Shown: positions 50,197 through 60,117, counted from the first letter of the stretch. The stretch: DNA of 64,000 nucleotides from Cellulomonas sp. KRMCY2 (GCF_000526515.1 NZ_JAGF01000001.1:310001-374000); one strand, 5' to 3'. Notes: a model not told the origin generated them from the sequence alone. Made by a program: numbers and translations.

Positions 50197-51363
50197 TCAG
50201 CTGAACTCCTTGAGCACCGGCTCGGAACCGATCGTCGTCCGCTGCCGCCGGGTGGAGCGCCGCGGACGGTAGACCACGCGGGCGTGGAAGACGAACCGCA
50301 GGAGGAAGGCCGCGAGGAGGGTCACCGCGGTCGCCGGGACGGCGGCGATGTGCGCACTGGAGACCAGGAGCGCCAGGACCGGCAGGCGCACCACGGCCTC
50401 GATGTTGTTGAAGCCGAAGGACTGGGCGAACCGCACCAGCGGTCCGCGGCCCTCGTGACGCAGGTCGCCGAACACGAACCGCTCCTGCAGGAAGAAGTTC
50501 ATCAGGATGGTGGCCTCGGCTGCGATCGCCGCCGCTACCAGGTACCCCATCCCGAGACCCGTCAGCGCCGCGACGATGCCGAGGTTCACCAGTGCGCCGA
50601 ACCCACCGATGATGGCGAACCGGGACATCCGCCCGAACCGCAGGGCCGCCAGCTGCCGCATGAAGTGCAGACCCTGGAGGACCGATGCCTTCGACTCGCC
50701 GGCGAACCGGCGTCCGAAGACGAAGGGCACCTCGCTGACCGTGAGGCGGTGACGGGCGAGGATCTCCAGCAGGATCTTGAAGCCGCGCGGCTGCAGGAGG
50801 GTCAGGTCGACCGCCTCCCGACGAACCACGAAGAACCCGGTCATCGGGTCCGAGCAGTCGGCCAGTCGGATCGGGAACATCGCCCGGGTCAGCGCGGTCG
50901 ACGCACTGGAGACCGCGCGCCGAGCAGCGTTCGCCAGCCCGCTGCTGCTCCCCTCGCCCATGTATCGGGACGCCACCACGACGTCGGCGCCGGAGTCCTT
51001 GGCCCTGCCGAGCAGCACGGGGATCATCTCCGGCGGGTGCTGGAGGTCACCGTCCATGACGAGGCACCAGGTCGCCACACTCGACCGGAACCCTTCCTGC
51101 ACCGCGCCGCTGAGCCCGCCCACGGGGTGCTCGCGATGGATCAGCCGGACCGGGACCACCGACGACCCGGCCACAGCGCGCACCACGTCGGCCGTGTCAT
51201 CGGTCGAGTCGTCGACGAAGACCACCTCGGCGTCGAGCCCGGCCACCGCGTCGCCGATCTGGCGGACGAGCTCGGGGACGTTCGGAGCCTCGTTGAAGGT
51301 CGGCACGATGATGCTGACCTCGGGCGTCCGGCCGGGACCACTCCCACGCCACACAGCGTCCAC
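50197..51363 (-). CDS. Glycosyltransferase family 2 fused to GtrA domain
   Basis: 388 residues from GTG 51363 (GAGGGG upstream; TTG 51369 also possible). The N-terminal GT2 domain is of the dolichol/polyprenol-phosphate mannose synthase type: VSIIVPTFNEAPNVPELV, VVFVDDSTDDT, MDGDLQHPPEMI and DPMTGFFVVRRE. From about residue 240, a GtrA-like domain of four helices follows (FAIIGGFGALVNLGIVAAL, ATILMNFFLQERFVF). It probably loads a sugar on polyprenyl phosphate and helps flip or use it. Confidence 0.9.
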   Translation of the reverse strand: MDAVWRGSGPGRTPEVSIIVPTFNEAPNVPELVRQIGDAVAGLDAEVVFVDDSTDDTADVVRAVAGSSVVPVRLIHREHPVGGLSGAVQEGFRSSVATWCLVMDGDLQHPPEMIPVLLGRAKDSGADVVVASRYMGEGSSSGLANAARRAVSSASTALTRAMFPIRLADCSDPMTGFFVVRREAVDLTLLQPRGFKILLEILARHRLTVSEVPFVFGRRFAGESKASVLQGLHFMRQLAALRFGRMSRFAIIGGFGALVNLGIVAALTGLGMGYLVAAAIAAEATILMNFFLQERFVFGDLRHEGRGPLVRFAQSFGFNNIEAVVRLPVLALLVSSAHIAAVPATAVTLLAAFLLRFVFHARVVYRPRRSTRRQRTTIGSEPVLKEFS

Positions 51364-51479
51364 GGTCAACCCCTCTCACGGCGGCGCTCGCCGGGCTCGC
51401 GCGACAACGGGTCACGGGACGCTCCGCCAGCGGATCGTGAGCACGACTGTATCCGGATCCCGGGAGGATTTGTCCGGTT

Positions 51480-51500
51480 CGGACAGTTTTCACCCGTTCG
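51480..51500. promoter_or_regulatory. Surface-locus motif, copy A
   Basis: A 21-base element ending TTTTCACCCGTT that matches the element upstream of the PKD protein gene (55524-55544) at 18 of 21 positions. It lies about 120 bases upstream of the GT2-GtrA gene, in reverse orientation to it. Confidence 0.5.
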
Positions 51501-51527
51501 CGGTGCATCTCGGCCGCAGAGCCGTGC

Positions 51528-52181
51528 TCAGGCCGGCGTCGCCGGTCCCTCGAACAGGACAGTCGGCTGGACCGGGTCGTAGCTGACCTTGACGTGCACC
51601 AGATCGCGCCGATCGGCGGGGACGGCGAAGACGTACACGCCCGTCGCGACGCCACCCGGCTCGAGCGTGCCGTCGAGCCACCGGACGCCGGGACCGCTCA
51701 ACGGCTCGCCGGGAGCGAGGTCCGCGCCCGCGGCGACGTCGACGACGACCTTGTGGAGGTCCAGTGCCTCAGCCGTGTCGTTGGTGATCTCGACCGTGAT
51801 GCGGACGGCCGGGCCGGCCACCTCCCCCGGTCCGTCGGCCTCGCCGTCGACGGATTCGACGGCCGTCAGCCGGGCGGTCACGCCGGTGCCGAACGACGCC
51901 GTCTCGTCGAGCGCGACCGGAGGCATCGTCGTCTCGGGCACCGGCTCCGTCGGGGCGTCGGTGCTCGACGGCGGCAGGACGGGCGTCTGCGACGGCGATG
52001 GCGAGGGCGACGGCGAGGGCGAGGGATCGGATGAGGCTGTCCGCCCCGACGCAGAGTCAGTCGGCGCCGCTGCTCCCGGCGACGCGTCAGGGGTCGACGC
52101 CCAGATCGCTGCACCCACAGCGACGACGGCTCCGAGCAGCACGGCGGCCCAGAGCAGCCACCGACGGCGACCTTCACGCAT
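51528..52181 (-). CDS. Membrane-anchored protein with DUF4352-like extracellular domain
   Basis: ATG 52181 follows AGGAGGT; 217 residues. One N-terminal helix (WLLWAAVLLGAVVAVGAAIW, about 8-27), a Pro/Ser/Thr-rich linker with five SP repeats, then a beta-sandwich: VALDETASFGTGVTARLT, AVRITVEITNDTAEALDLHK and LEPGGVATGVYVFAVPAD. This matches the immunoglobulin-like DUF4352 fold in outline, so it is probably displayed outside the membrane. Function unknown. Confidence 0.75.
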   Translation of the reverse strand: MREGRRRWLLWAAVLLGAVVAVGAAIWASTPDASPGAAAPTDSASGRTASSDPSPSPSPSPSPSQTPVLPPSSTDAPTEPVPETTMPPVALDETASFGTGVTARLTAVESVDGEADGPGEVAGPAVRITVEITNDTAEALDLHKVVVDVAAGADLAPGEPLSGPGVRWLDGTLEPGGVATGVYVFAVPADRRDLVHVKVSYDPVQPTVLFEGPATPA

Positions 52182-52279
52182 GCCCAACCTCCTGCTCGGA
52201 CGACAGACGTGCGTTCCGCCGGACGGCACAGGGCATACCCGGTCGCACGCGCTCAGACCCTACGGCACAGCAACCGAGC

Positions 52280-53218
52280 TCAGTCCCGCTTGTACTCGTA
52301 GACCACATGACCCAGTGCGCCGGTCATCATGCCGATCCCCCGCTCGGTGCTGCGTCGGCCCCGCGCGTCCTGTGTCGCCGATCGTGTGACCAGCCCGACG
52401 CATCGCCGTACCGAGCCTGCGGCGATGCGCGCCATCCCCCGGGCGACGTAGCTGACCCTCACCCCTGCGCGGGCCGGGATCGATCCTGCGAGCACCAGCG
52501 CCACCCGGCTCGCGCTGTTCCCGCTGCGGCGCGCGCGATGCAGCACCCACTGACGGGTCAGCCGGGACGTCGGGACGCGGTCGTAGACGATGGCTTCGTC
52601 GCACCAGACCAGATGTGCCCCACGGCGCACCAGCGCCCGGGTGAGCAACGTGTCGGACCCACCGCTCAGCCCGAACACCTCGTCGAACCGCACGCCGTGC
52701 CGCCGGAGCTGAGCCATGTCGATGAGCAGGTTGTTCGTGGCCGCGACAGTGATCTCGGTGCCGGTGGGCATGCGGCGGCGCTCGAAGAACCGACCCGCCG
52801 TGATCCACGGCTCCGGGTCCGCGGCGAACTCGGACACGACAGGACCCGCGACGCATGCCGCCCGGTGGCGCTCGTAGGTGGCGAGCATCGCCTCGAGCCA
52901 CCCCGCCGTGGGGTGCTCGTCGTCGTCGACGAAGACGAGCAGGTCGACGTCCGACGACTCGTCGAGGGCACGGTTGCGGGCCGCCGCGATCCCGGGGACA
53001 GGCTCGTGGGCGTAGCGGACCAGGTCACTGCCGAACCCGGTGACGATCTCCGCGGCCGAGCCGTCCGGGTCGTTGTCCACGACGAGCATGCCGGCGTTCC
53101 CGTCGACCGCCTCGACCTGGGCCAGGAAGGCCGGGACGGCGCGCCGCAGGTCGTCCGGGCGCCGGTAGGTCAGCATCGCGACGACCACCCGCCGCGCGGA
53201 CGGCGGCCCGGCGGTCAC
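52280..53218 (-). CDS. Glycosyltransferase family 2
   Basis: 312 residues from GTG 53218, with a weak ribosome site. VVVAMLTYRRPDDLRRAV begins the GT-A fold; VVDNDPDGSA, AAARNRALDESSDVDLLV and FVDDDEHPTAGWLEAM include the DxD motif; FGLSGGSDTLLTRAL follows. The C-terminal 80 residues are basic. Acceptor and donor sugars are unknown. In the same direction and close to the GT4 gene upstream (56-base gap). Confidence 0.85.
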   Translation of the reverse strand: MTAGPPSARRVVVAMLTYRRPDDLRRAVPAFLAQVEAVDGNAGMLVVDNDPDGSAAEIVTGFGSDLVRYAHEPVPGIAAARNRALDESSDVDLLVFVDDDEHPTAGWLEAMLATYERHRAACVAGPVVSEFAADPEPWITAGRFFERRRMPTGTEITVAATNNLLIDMAQLRRHGVRFDEVFGLSGGSDTLLTRALVRRGAHLVWCDEAIVYDRVPTSRLTRQWVLHRARRSGNSASRVALVLAGSIPARAGVRVSYVARGMARIAAGSVRRCVGLVTRSATQDARGRRSTERGIGMMTGALGHVVYEYKRD

Positions 53219-53274
53219 GGGCAGCCGCCGCTGGGTGCCGTGTGGGCCACGCGGATGGATGACACGGGCATCGA

Positions 53275-54453
53275 CTACCTCCCCCGGACACCGGCGACGC
53301 CGGTGACGATCTCGATGATCCGCGCGCGGTACAGCTCCGGTGCGTGCCGTGCCTCGGCGCGTCCCGCGTCTTCCCACGCCTCGGCACGCACCGTCGCCCA
53401 CGACGCGACGACCTCGTCGACAGCCGCGGCGAGCGCACCCGCGTCACCGGGTGGCACGATCCTGGCGGACCGATACCCGGAGGTGGCCTCGACCAGCCCG
53501 CCCGACCCGCTGGCCACGACGGGACGGGCGCTGAGCACGGCCTCGACCGCGGTGTTCCCGAACGGCTCATCCGTGCGGGAGGGCACGAGGACCACGTCCG
53601 CGGAGTCGAAGAACGGCCACGCCGGGTCCTGGAAGCCGTGCATGCGCACGTGGTCGCCGAGGTCGAGCCGGACCACGAGACGCTCGAGCTCATCCTGATA
53701 CCACTCGTACCCCGGGAAGACGGCGCCGACGACGTCGAGCTCGACGTCGACGCCCCGGTCACGGAGCAGCCCGACAGCGGTGACGGCGACGTCGACCCCC
53801 TTCCGCGCGGACAGCCGCCCGACGTACAGGAGCGTGACCGGAGCCGTCAGGGCCGATCGGGCGCGTGTCCGTCCGGGCGGGCCGACCACGCCGTTGTCGA
53901 CGATGCGGATGCGCCGGGCCGTCCGCGGGAACGACTCGGCAACGACTCCGACGGCAAACCTGCTGTTGGCCACGGCGACCGTCGCCAGCAGCAACGGAAG
54001 CGTGAGCGCGGTCCGCACCAACCAGGGCGCCGAACGCTCGGCCTCGTGCACATGGCAGAGCACCGGCACCCGACGCAGGCGGGCCAGCACGATCCACCAC
54101 GGGATCGTGAGGGTGTTCACGTAGACCACATCGGGATGCAGCGACCGCAGCAGGGCCCACCCGTCGCGGGTGCCTCGGAGCGTCTGGCCGACGAGCTCGA
54201 CGAGACCCCGGGGGGTCAGGAGCGCCTTGCTGAGCCGTGGCGTCGGACACAGCACGACCCGCGCACCGATCTCCTCGACCATCGCCACCAGTGGCCCGCC
54301 CTCCGGCACGGTCACCGCCACCCGCCACCCGGCATCGACGAGCGCCCGGATGCTCTCGAGAACCATCCGGTCGGAACCGTAGCGGTCGGCGAACGGGTGC
54401 GCCACGAGCGCGACCGGGCGCCTCACGGTCGGTCTCTCGCCCTGCTCGCCCAC
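53275..54453 (-). CDS. Glycosyltransferase family 4
   Basis: 392 residues from GTG 54453 (GGGAGGGG six bases upstream; GTG 54426 is an alternative). The GT-B fold shows VALVAHPFADRYGSDRM near the start, VLCHVHEAERSAPWLV, VTLLYVGRLSARKGVDVAV, and the nucleotide-sugar EPFGNTAVEAVLSARPVVAS near residue 318. This resembles mannosyl- or glucosyl-transferases of surface glycans. Divergent from the next GT2 gene. Confidence 0.88.
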   Translation of the reverse strand: MGEQGERPTVRRPVALVAHPFADRYGSDRMVLESIRALVDAGWRVAVTVPEGGPLVAMVEEIGARVVLCPTPRLSKALLTPRGLVELVGQTLRGTRDGWALLRSLHPDVVYVNTLTIPWWIVLARLRRVPVLCHVHEAERSAPWLVRTALTLPLLLATVAVANSRFAVGVVAESFPRTARRIRIVDNGVVGPPGRTRARSALTAPVTLLYVGRLSARKGVDVAVTAVGLLRDRGVDVELDVVGAVFPGYEWYQDELERLVVRLDLGDHVRMHGFQDPAWPFFDSADVVLVPSRTDEPFGNTAVEAVLSARPVVASGSGGLVEATSGYRSARIVPPGDAGALAAAVDEVVASWATVRAEAWEDAGRAEARHAPELYRARIIEIVTGVAGVRGR

Positions 54454-54579
54454 CGGTGCCCCTCCCGTCCGACGACGTCCTGCCCGGATGCTATCGGCCG
54501 CGGGGCCCCGCGTTCCGGCCGGGCCCCGCGGACCGATCGGTATCCTACGAGCCACGCCAACGACGATCGGAGGTGACCG

Positions 54580-55470
54580 ATGGACGCACGGACGGCCCTG
54601 GTCGTCGTGAACTACGGTTCCCACGACATGCTCGGCGACCACCTGGTCGCCACTGCCGCCGGCACCGACGCGACGGTCGTCGTGGTGGACAACCCGTCGA
54701 CAACCGCCGAACGGGAGGCCGTGTCCGAGCTGGCGGCTACCCACGGCTGGCAGCTCGTGCTGCCCGAGCGCAACGGAGGGTTCGGCGCCGGGGTCAATGC
54801 GGGCGTCCGCCGAGCCCGGACCCTCGGCTGCGACGTGGTCGTGCTGCTCCAGCCCGACCAGACGGTCGAGACCGCGACGGTGGCGGAGCTCGTGGCCTCC
54901 GTCCGGGCCGACCCGACCGTCGTCGTTTCGCCCGTCATCCTGCGGCCGGACGGGCGCGTCTGGTTCCGCGGCGGCTCCCTCGACCTGGCCACCGGACGCG
55001 CCCGCCCGACGGGCGAGGTCCGCGGCACGGTGCCGTGGATCTCCACCGCTTGCCTGGCGCTCGATGCCGCGCTCTTCGAGCGGGCGGGCTGCTTCGACGA
55101 GGACTACTTCCTGTACTGGGAGGACGTCGACCTGTCCTGGCGGCTGCGTGCGGCCGGCGCCCGGTTCGTCGTGCGCGACGACCTGGTCGCGACGCACGAC
55201 GTCGGCGGCACCCAGGAGAGCACCGACCCCCGCACCAAGTCGCTGGTCTACTACCGGTACGTCTGCCGGGGCCGTCTGCTCTTCGCGGCCAAGCACCTGG
55301 ATCGAGCCGGTCGCCGGCGCTGGGCGCTGACCGCGGCCGGCGCGGCGTGGGAGGTGGTCCTGCGTGGCGGTCGTCGACAGCTGCTTCGGTCTCCCGCGCC
55401 CGTGCTCGCCGCAGCGCGCGGGACGCTGGACGGACTGGGCGAGCTGCGGCGCCGCCCGACAGCGGTCTGA
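54580..55470 (+). CDS. Glycosyltransferase family 2 (rhamnosyltransferase-like)
   Basis: ATG 54580 follows GATCGGAGG. The 296-residue product has TALVVVNYGSHDMLGDHL, VVVDNPSTTAERE, ERNGGFGAGVNAGVRRA and LLQPDQTVE (degenerate DxD), with FDEDYFLYWEDVDLSWRLR, typical of WbbL-like rhamnosyltransferases. The C-terminal 60 residues are basic and may contact the membrane. A -10-like TATCCT lies at 54541-54546. It is upstream of the PKD protein gene. Confidence 0.88.
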   Translation: MDARTALVVVNYGSHDMLGDHLVATAAGTDATVVVVDNPSTTAEREAVSELAATHGWQLVLPERNGGFGAGVNAGVRRARTLGCDVVVLLQPDQTVETATVAELVASVRADPTVVVSPVILRPDGRVWFRGGSLDLATGRARPTGEVRGTVPWISTACLALDAALFERAGCFDEDYFLYWEDVDLSWRLRAAGARFVVRDDLVATHDVGGTQESTDPRTKSLVYYRYVCRGRLLFAAKHLDRAGRRRWALTAAGAAWEVVLRGGRRQLLRSPAPVLAAARGTLDGLGELRRRPTAV

Positions 55471-55523
55471 TCGCGGCGCGGCGGCGCGGGACGTGACTGT
55501 CCGCTTTTGGCACATTCGGCAGT

Positions 55524-55544
55524 TTCGGGCCATTTTCACCCGTT
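55524..55544. promoter_or_regulatory. Surface-locus motif, copy B
   Basis: A 21-base element ending TTTTCACCCGTT, 87 bases upstream of the PKD/LamG protein ATG and in the same orientation. It matches the copy at 51480-51500 at 18 of 21 positions. Confidence 0.5.
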
Positions 55545-55630
55545 AGGCACTGGTATGGACGGCGGACACGGCTTAGCGTCGACACCGGAGGGTGTCTGCC
55601 CATCCGTACACCGAGCCCCCAGGTGGAGCC

Positions 55631-58600
55631 ATGTCGTTCGCGTCCGCGCGCTTGTCCCGCACGGCCACCCTCGCCGTCGCCGGCCTCCTGCTCGCCACGG
55701 GGCTGATGGCCGTCGAGCCACCGGCCCCCGCTGTGGCGGACACGCTCCCGATCGCAGGCGTCCCGGCGACCGTGAGCGCCGACCCCCTGCCGACGGTCCA
55801 GATCGACGGCGTGGTGTGGAATGAGGCGCTGGTCGGCAACACCGTCTACGCCGGTGGCCAGTTCGCCAGTGCTCGGCCCGCGGGATCGCCCGCAGGTGTC
55901 AACACGGTGACCCGGAACAACCTGCTGTCCTTCGATGTGACGACCGGCGTCCTCAACTCGGGCTGGGCGCCGAACCCCAACGGTCAGGTGCTCGCCGTGA
56001 CGGCGTCGCCCGACGGCTCGCGCGTGTACGTCGGCGGCAGCTTCACGTCGATCTCCGGGGTGACGAGGAACCGCATCGCGGCCTACGACACAGCCACCGG
56101 AGCGCTCATCACCTCGTTCAACGCGGGCACGAACTCCCAGGTGCGCGCGATCGCCGCGACCGACACCACGGTCTACGTCGGCGGCATCTTCTCGAGTGCG
56201 GGGAACCAGCCACGCGCAGAGCTCGCGGCGTTCGACGCCGCCACCGGCGCACTGCTGCCGTGGGCGCCGACGGTGGACGACGGTCGGGTGAATGCGCTCG
56301 CCGTGTCGCCCGACGGGGCCACCGTGATCGCCGGCGGCAACTTCACGTCGGTGAACGGCACCACGGACAGCTCCCGAGGCATGGCCCGGCTCGACGCCAC
56401 GACCGGTGCCAAGCTCCCGTTCCCGGCCAACGCGATCATCTGGTACGCCGGTGGGGACAACGGCGCTCTCCTCGCCCTCTCGGGCGACGAGGACTACATG
56501 TACGGCACCGGGTACACCTTCGGCCGAACAGCCGGCACGCTCGAGGGCATCTTCGCGGCCGACTGGGACACCGGCGAGATCGCGTGGGTGCTCGACTGCC
56601 ACGGCGACACCTACGACGTGTTCCCTCAGGGCGACGTCATCTACTCGGCCAGCCACCACCACTACTGCGGAAACGTGCGCTCCCACGCGCAGACCGAGCC
56701 GGACTGGACCTTCTACCGGGCCAACGCCGTCACCAAGGCCGTCACCCAGACCGTGCAGCGCGAGCACCTCGGCTACACCAACTTCGCTGGCCAGCCCGGA
56801 CCGTCCGTCCTCAACTGGCGCCCGCGCCTGGACGTCGGCACGTTCACCGGGCAGACCCAGGGGCCGTGGTCGGTGACCGGTGACGAGCGCTACATCGTCA
56901 TGGGGGGCGAGTTCCCGACCGTCAACAACGTCGCCCAGCAGGGCCTCGTCCGGTTTGCCGTCAGCGCGCTCGCGCCGAACGACGAGGGTCCGCGGTACTC
57001 CGGTGCGAGCTTCCCGGTGTCCGCACGGGCGGCCGGCACCGGCGCGGTGCGGGTGTCGTGGCGCTCGAACGCCGACTTCGACAACGCCGACCTCACCTAC
57101 CGGGTGTTCCGGAACGGCGACACGACCAACCCGGTGTGGACCGGGTCCTTCCGGAACGAGGACTGGGACCGGGCCTGGATGGGCTTCACCGACACCGGGC
57201 TGACCCCGGGCCAGACCTACACCTACCAGGTCCGCGCGCTCGACCCGTATGGGAACTATGCGAACTCCTCGACCGTCCAGGTCGTGGCGGACGGGACCGG
57301 GACGCAGAGCGACTACGCGAACGCGGTCATGGCCTCGGGCGCCAGCTACTACTGGCGTCTGGGTGACGCCGCCGGCACCTCGGTGCGCGACACGGCCGCA
57401 GCGAACGACGCCGTGACCGGCACGAGCATCACCAAGGGAGTCCAGGGCGCGATCCTCGGCGACCCCGACACCGCCTACCGGACCACGAACAGCTCGCAGT
57501 CCCGGATGGCCGCGTCGACCCTCGAGCAAGGTCGCATCACCTTCTCGATCGAGGCCTGGTTCAAGGCATCGGGCACCGGAGGGAACGGGCCGATCCTCAA
57601 CTTCGGCAACCGGGCGGCCTCGACCCAGACCAGCACCGCGCGTGACCGTGTCCTGTACATGGACAGCGCGGGGCGCATCCAGTTCGGCGTGTGGGTGGGT
57701 GTGGCCCGCACGGTCCGCTCGCCCCTGGCCTACAACAACGGCCAGTGGCACCACACGGTCGCCACGCTCGGCGCGGACGGCATGAAGCTGTACGTCGATG
57801 GCGTCCTGGTCGACTCGCGCACGGACACGACGACCGCGCGGAACTTCGCCGGCTACTGGCGCCTCGGCGACAGCATCAGCATCTACCCGAACGTGTCGAC
57901 GAACACCGCGTTCAACGGCTCGCTCGACGAGATCGCGGTCTACCCGACCGTGCTGACCCCCGAGACGATCGCGGCGCACTACGCGCTGGCGACGACCGGC
58001 ACGGCGCCGAACCTGGTGCCGACGGCATCGTTCACCGCGGCCACCACCTACCTCGACGCATCGGTGGACGGCTCCGCGTCGAGCGACCCGGACGGCACGA
58101 TCGCGTCCTATGCGTGGGACTTCGGTGACGGGGCCACCGGCACCGGTCAGACCGCCACGCACACCTACGCCACGGCCGGCACCTACACGGTGAGCCTGAC
58201 GGTCACCGACGACGACGGCGCCACCGGCACCACCACCGGCCAGGTCGTCACCGTCGACCCGCCGGTCAACCAGGTTCCGGTGGCGGCGTTCACGTCGAGC
58301 GTCGCGAGTCTGGCGGTCTCGGTGGACGGCTCCGCGTCGAGCGACCCGGACGGCACGATCGCGTCCTATGCGTGGGACTTCGGTGACGGGGCCACCGGCA
58401 CCGGTCAGACCGCCACGCACACCTACGCCACGGCCGGCACCTACACGGTGAGCCTGACGGTCACCGACGACGACGGCGCCACCGGCACCACCACCGGCCA
58501 GGTCGTCACCGTCGACCCGCCGGCCGGGGTGCTGGCCCAGGACGACTTCGCCCGGACGGTCGCCAACGGCTGGGGCACCGCCGACGTCGGTGGGCCCTGG

Positions 58601-60067
58601 ACGACGTCCGGGGCGGCGAGCCTGTTCGCGGTCACCGGCGGCGCGGGGCGGCACACCCTGAACGCCGGGGCGACAGCAGGGTCGTTCCTGACCGGGGTGT
58701 CCGCCACGGACACCGAGGTCCAGGTCACCGTCAGCGCCGACCGGGTGCCGTCGGCCACCACGTTCCTGACGGTCCAGGGTCGCCGGGTCGGCACCGATGC
58801 CTATGCCGCTCGGCTGCGGCTGGCCGCCGACAGCAGCGTCCAGCTGCACGTGACCCGCGGCAACGGCACCCCGGTCGCCGGTGGCGTGGTCACCGGGCTG
58901 ACGTTCGCGGCCGGTGACCAGCTCCAGGTCCGCCTGCAGGTCGAGGGCACCTCACCGACCACGGTGCGGGCCAAGGTCTGGAAGGTCGGCACCACCGAAC
59001 CGGCCACCTGGAACGCGACGATGACCGACAACACCATCGCCGCGCTGCAAACCGCCGGCGGCCTAGGGTTGCAGTCCTACACCGGCGGCGTCACAGCCAA
59101 CCCAGCCGTGGTCTTCTCCTACGACAACCTGTGGGCAGGACCACTCGGCGGCAGCCCAGGAGGTCCCGTCGACCCGCCGGTCAACCAGGTTCCGGTGGCG
59201 GCGTTCACGTCGAGCGTCGCGAGTCTGGCGGTCTCGGTGGACGGCTCCGCGTCGAGCGACCCGGACGGCACGATCGCGTCCTATGCGTGGGACTTCGGTG
59301 ACGGGGCCACCGGCACCGGTCAGACCGCCACGCACACCTACGCCACGGCCGGCACCTACACGGTGAGCCTGACGGTCACCGACGACGACGGCGCCACCGG
59401 CACCACCACCGGCCAGGTCGTCACCGTCGACCCGCCGGCCGGGGTGCTGGCCCAGGACGACTTCGCCCGGACGGTCGCCAACGGCTGGGGCACCGCCGAC
59501 GTCGGTGGGCCCTGGACGACGTCCGGGGCGGCGAGCCTGTTCGCGGTCACCGGCGGCGCGGGGCGGCACACCCTGAACGCCGGGGCGACAGCAGGGTCGT
59601 TCCTGACCGGGGTGTCCGCCACGGACACCGAGGTCCAGGTCACCGTCAGCGCCGACCGGGTGCCGTCGGCCACCACGTTCCTGACGGTCCAGGGTCGCCG
59701 GGTCGGCACCGATGCCTATGCCGCTCGGCTGCGGCTGGCCGCCGACAGCAGCGTCCAGCTGCACGTGACCCGCGGCAACGGCACCCCGGTCGCCGGTGGC
59801 GTGGTCACCGGGCTGACGTTCGCGGCCGGTGACCAGCTCCAGGTCCGCCTGCAGGTCGAGGGCACCTCACCGACCACGGTGCGGGCCAAGGTCTGGAAGG
59901 TCGGCACCACCGAACCGGCCACCTGGAACGCGACGATGACCGACAACACCATCGCCGCGCTGCAAACCGCCGGCGGCCTAGGGTTGCAGTCCTACACCGG
60001 CGGCGTCACAGCCAACCCAGCCGTGGTCTTCTCCTACGACAACCTGTGGGCAGGACCACTCGGCTGA
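55631..60067 (+). CDS. Large secreted multidomain protein (beta-propeller, FN3, LamG, three PKD)
   Basis: 1478 residues. ATG 55631 follows AGGTGGAG. A Sec signal peptide (ATLAVAGLLLATGLMAV) is cleaved near PAVADT at about residue 36. Domains, by position: a beta-propeller of repeats ending YVGG(S/I)F (about 40-450), fibronectin type III (about 460-553), a LamG/concanavalin-like domain (about 560-785), PKD 1 (795-877), PKD 2 (879-963), a beta-sandwich domain (964-1173), PKD 3 (1182-1268) and a second copy of the sandwich domain (1269-1478). The PKD domains have the hallmark WDFGDG. No LPXTG or C-terminal helix, so it is probably released or held by glycan binding. Perhaps an adhesin or glycan-binding protein; enzymatic activity is not evident. 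Confidence 0.9.
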   Translation: MSFASARLSRTATLAVAGLLLATGLMAVEPPAPAVADTLPIAGVPATVSADPLPTVQIDGVVWNEALVGNTVYAGGQFASARPAGSPAGVNTVTRNNLLSFDVTTGVLNSGWAPNPNGQVLAVTASPDGSRVYVGGSFTSISGVTRNRIAAYDTATGALITSFNAGTNSQVRAIAATDTTVYVGGIFSSAGNQPRAELAAFDAATGALLPWAPTVDDGRVNALAVSPDGATVIAGGNFTSVNGTTDSSRGMARLDATTGAKLPFPANAIIWYAGGDNGALLALSGDEDYMYGTGYTFGRTAGTLEGIFAADWDTGEIAWVLDCHGDTYDVFPQGDVIYSASHHHYCGNVRSHAQTEPDWTFYRANAVTKAVTQTVQREHLGYTNFAGQPGPSVLNWRPRLDVGTFTGQTQGPWSVTGDERYIVMGGEFPTVNNVAQQGLVRFAVSALAPNDEGPRYSGASFPVSARAAGTGAVRVSWRSNADFDNADLTYRVFRNGDTTNPVWTGSFRNEDWDRAWMGFTDTGLTPGQTYTYQVRALDPYGNYANSSTVQVVADGTGTQSDYANAVMASGASYYWRLGDAAGTSVRDTAAANDAVTGTSITKGVQGAILGDPDTAYRTTNSSQSRMAASTLEQGRITFSIEAWFKASGTGGNGPILNFGNRAASTQTSTARDRVLYMDSAGRIQFGVWVGVARTVRSPLAYNNGQWHHTVATLGADGMKLYVDGVLVDSRTDTTTARNFAGYWRLGDSISIYPNVSTNTAFNGSLDEIAVYPTVLTPETIAAHYALATTGTAPNLVPTASFTAATTYLDASVDGSASSDPDGTIASYAWDFGDGATGTGQTATHTYATAGTYTVSLTVTDDDGATGTTTGQVVTVDPPVNQVPVAAFTSSVASLAVSVDGSASSDPDGTIASYAWDFGDGATGTGQTATHTYATAGTYTVSLTVTDDDGATGTTTGQVVTVDPPAGVLAQDDFARTVANGWGTADVGGPWTTSGAASLFAVTGGAGRHTLNAGATAGSFLTGVSATDTEVQVTVSADRVPSATTFLTVQGRRVGTDAYAARLRLAADSSVQLHVTRGNGTPVAGGVVTGLTFAAGDQLQVRLQVEGTSPTTVRAKVWKVGTTEPATWNATMTDNTIAALQTAGGLGLQSYTGGVTANPAVVFSYDNLWAGPLGGSPGGPVDPPVNQVPVAAFTSSVASLAVSVDGSASSDPDGTIASYAWDFGDGATGTGQTATHTYATAGTYTVSLTVTDDDGATGTTTGQVVTVDPPAGVLAQDDFARTVANGWGTADVGGPWTTSGAASLFAVTGGAGRHTLNAGATAGSFLTGVSATDTEVQVTVSADRVPSATTFLTVQGRRVGTDAYAARLRLAADSSVQLHVTRGNGTPVAGGVVTGLTFAAGDQLQVRLQVEGTSPTTVRAKVWKVGTTEPATWNATMTDNTIAALQTAGGLGLQSYTGGVTANPAVVFSYDNLWAGPLG
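58061..58523 (+). repeat. 205-base direct repeat of PKD-coding sequence
   Basis: 58061-58265 recurs at 58319-58523 (offset 258, 86 codons), apparently without a mismatch. It covers most of PKD domains 1 and 2. The third PKD domain is also a copy, as part of the longer repeat. Confidence 0.85.
58251..60064 (+). repeat. Approximately 899-base perfect direct repeat
   Basis: 58251-59149 recurs at 59166-60064 with an offset of 915 bases (305 codons). I found no difference between the copies by eye, and translations on both strands are identical. It holds one PKD domain and one beta-sandwich domain, joined by a GSPGG linker. The second copy ends at the gene stop. Confidence 0.9.
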
Positions 60068-60117
60068 TGCCTGCGCACCGCCTCGAACCAGGCGACTGGC
60101 GGTCAGGAGGGCGCACC

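Noticed and set aside
54935-58849. A 1304-codon open frame on the minus strand, antisense to the PKD protein gene, and its 233-codon relative at 59063-59764
   Set aside because: It lies opposite a well-supported gene with clear domains. Its product is Gly/Arg/Val/Asp-rich with no domain, as expected of a GC-rich shadow frame.
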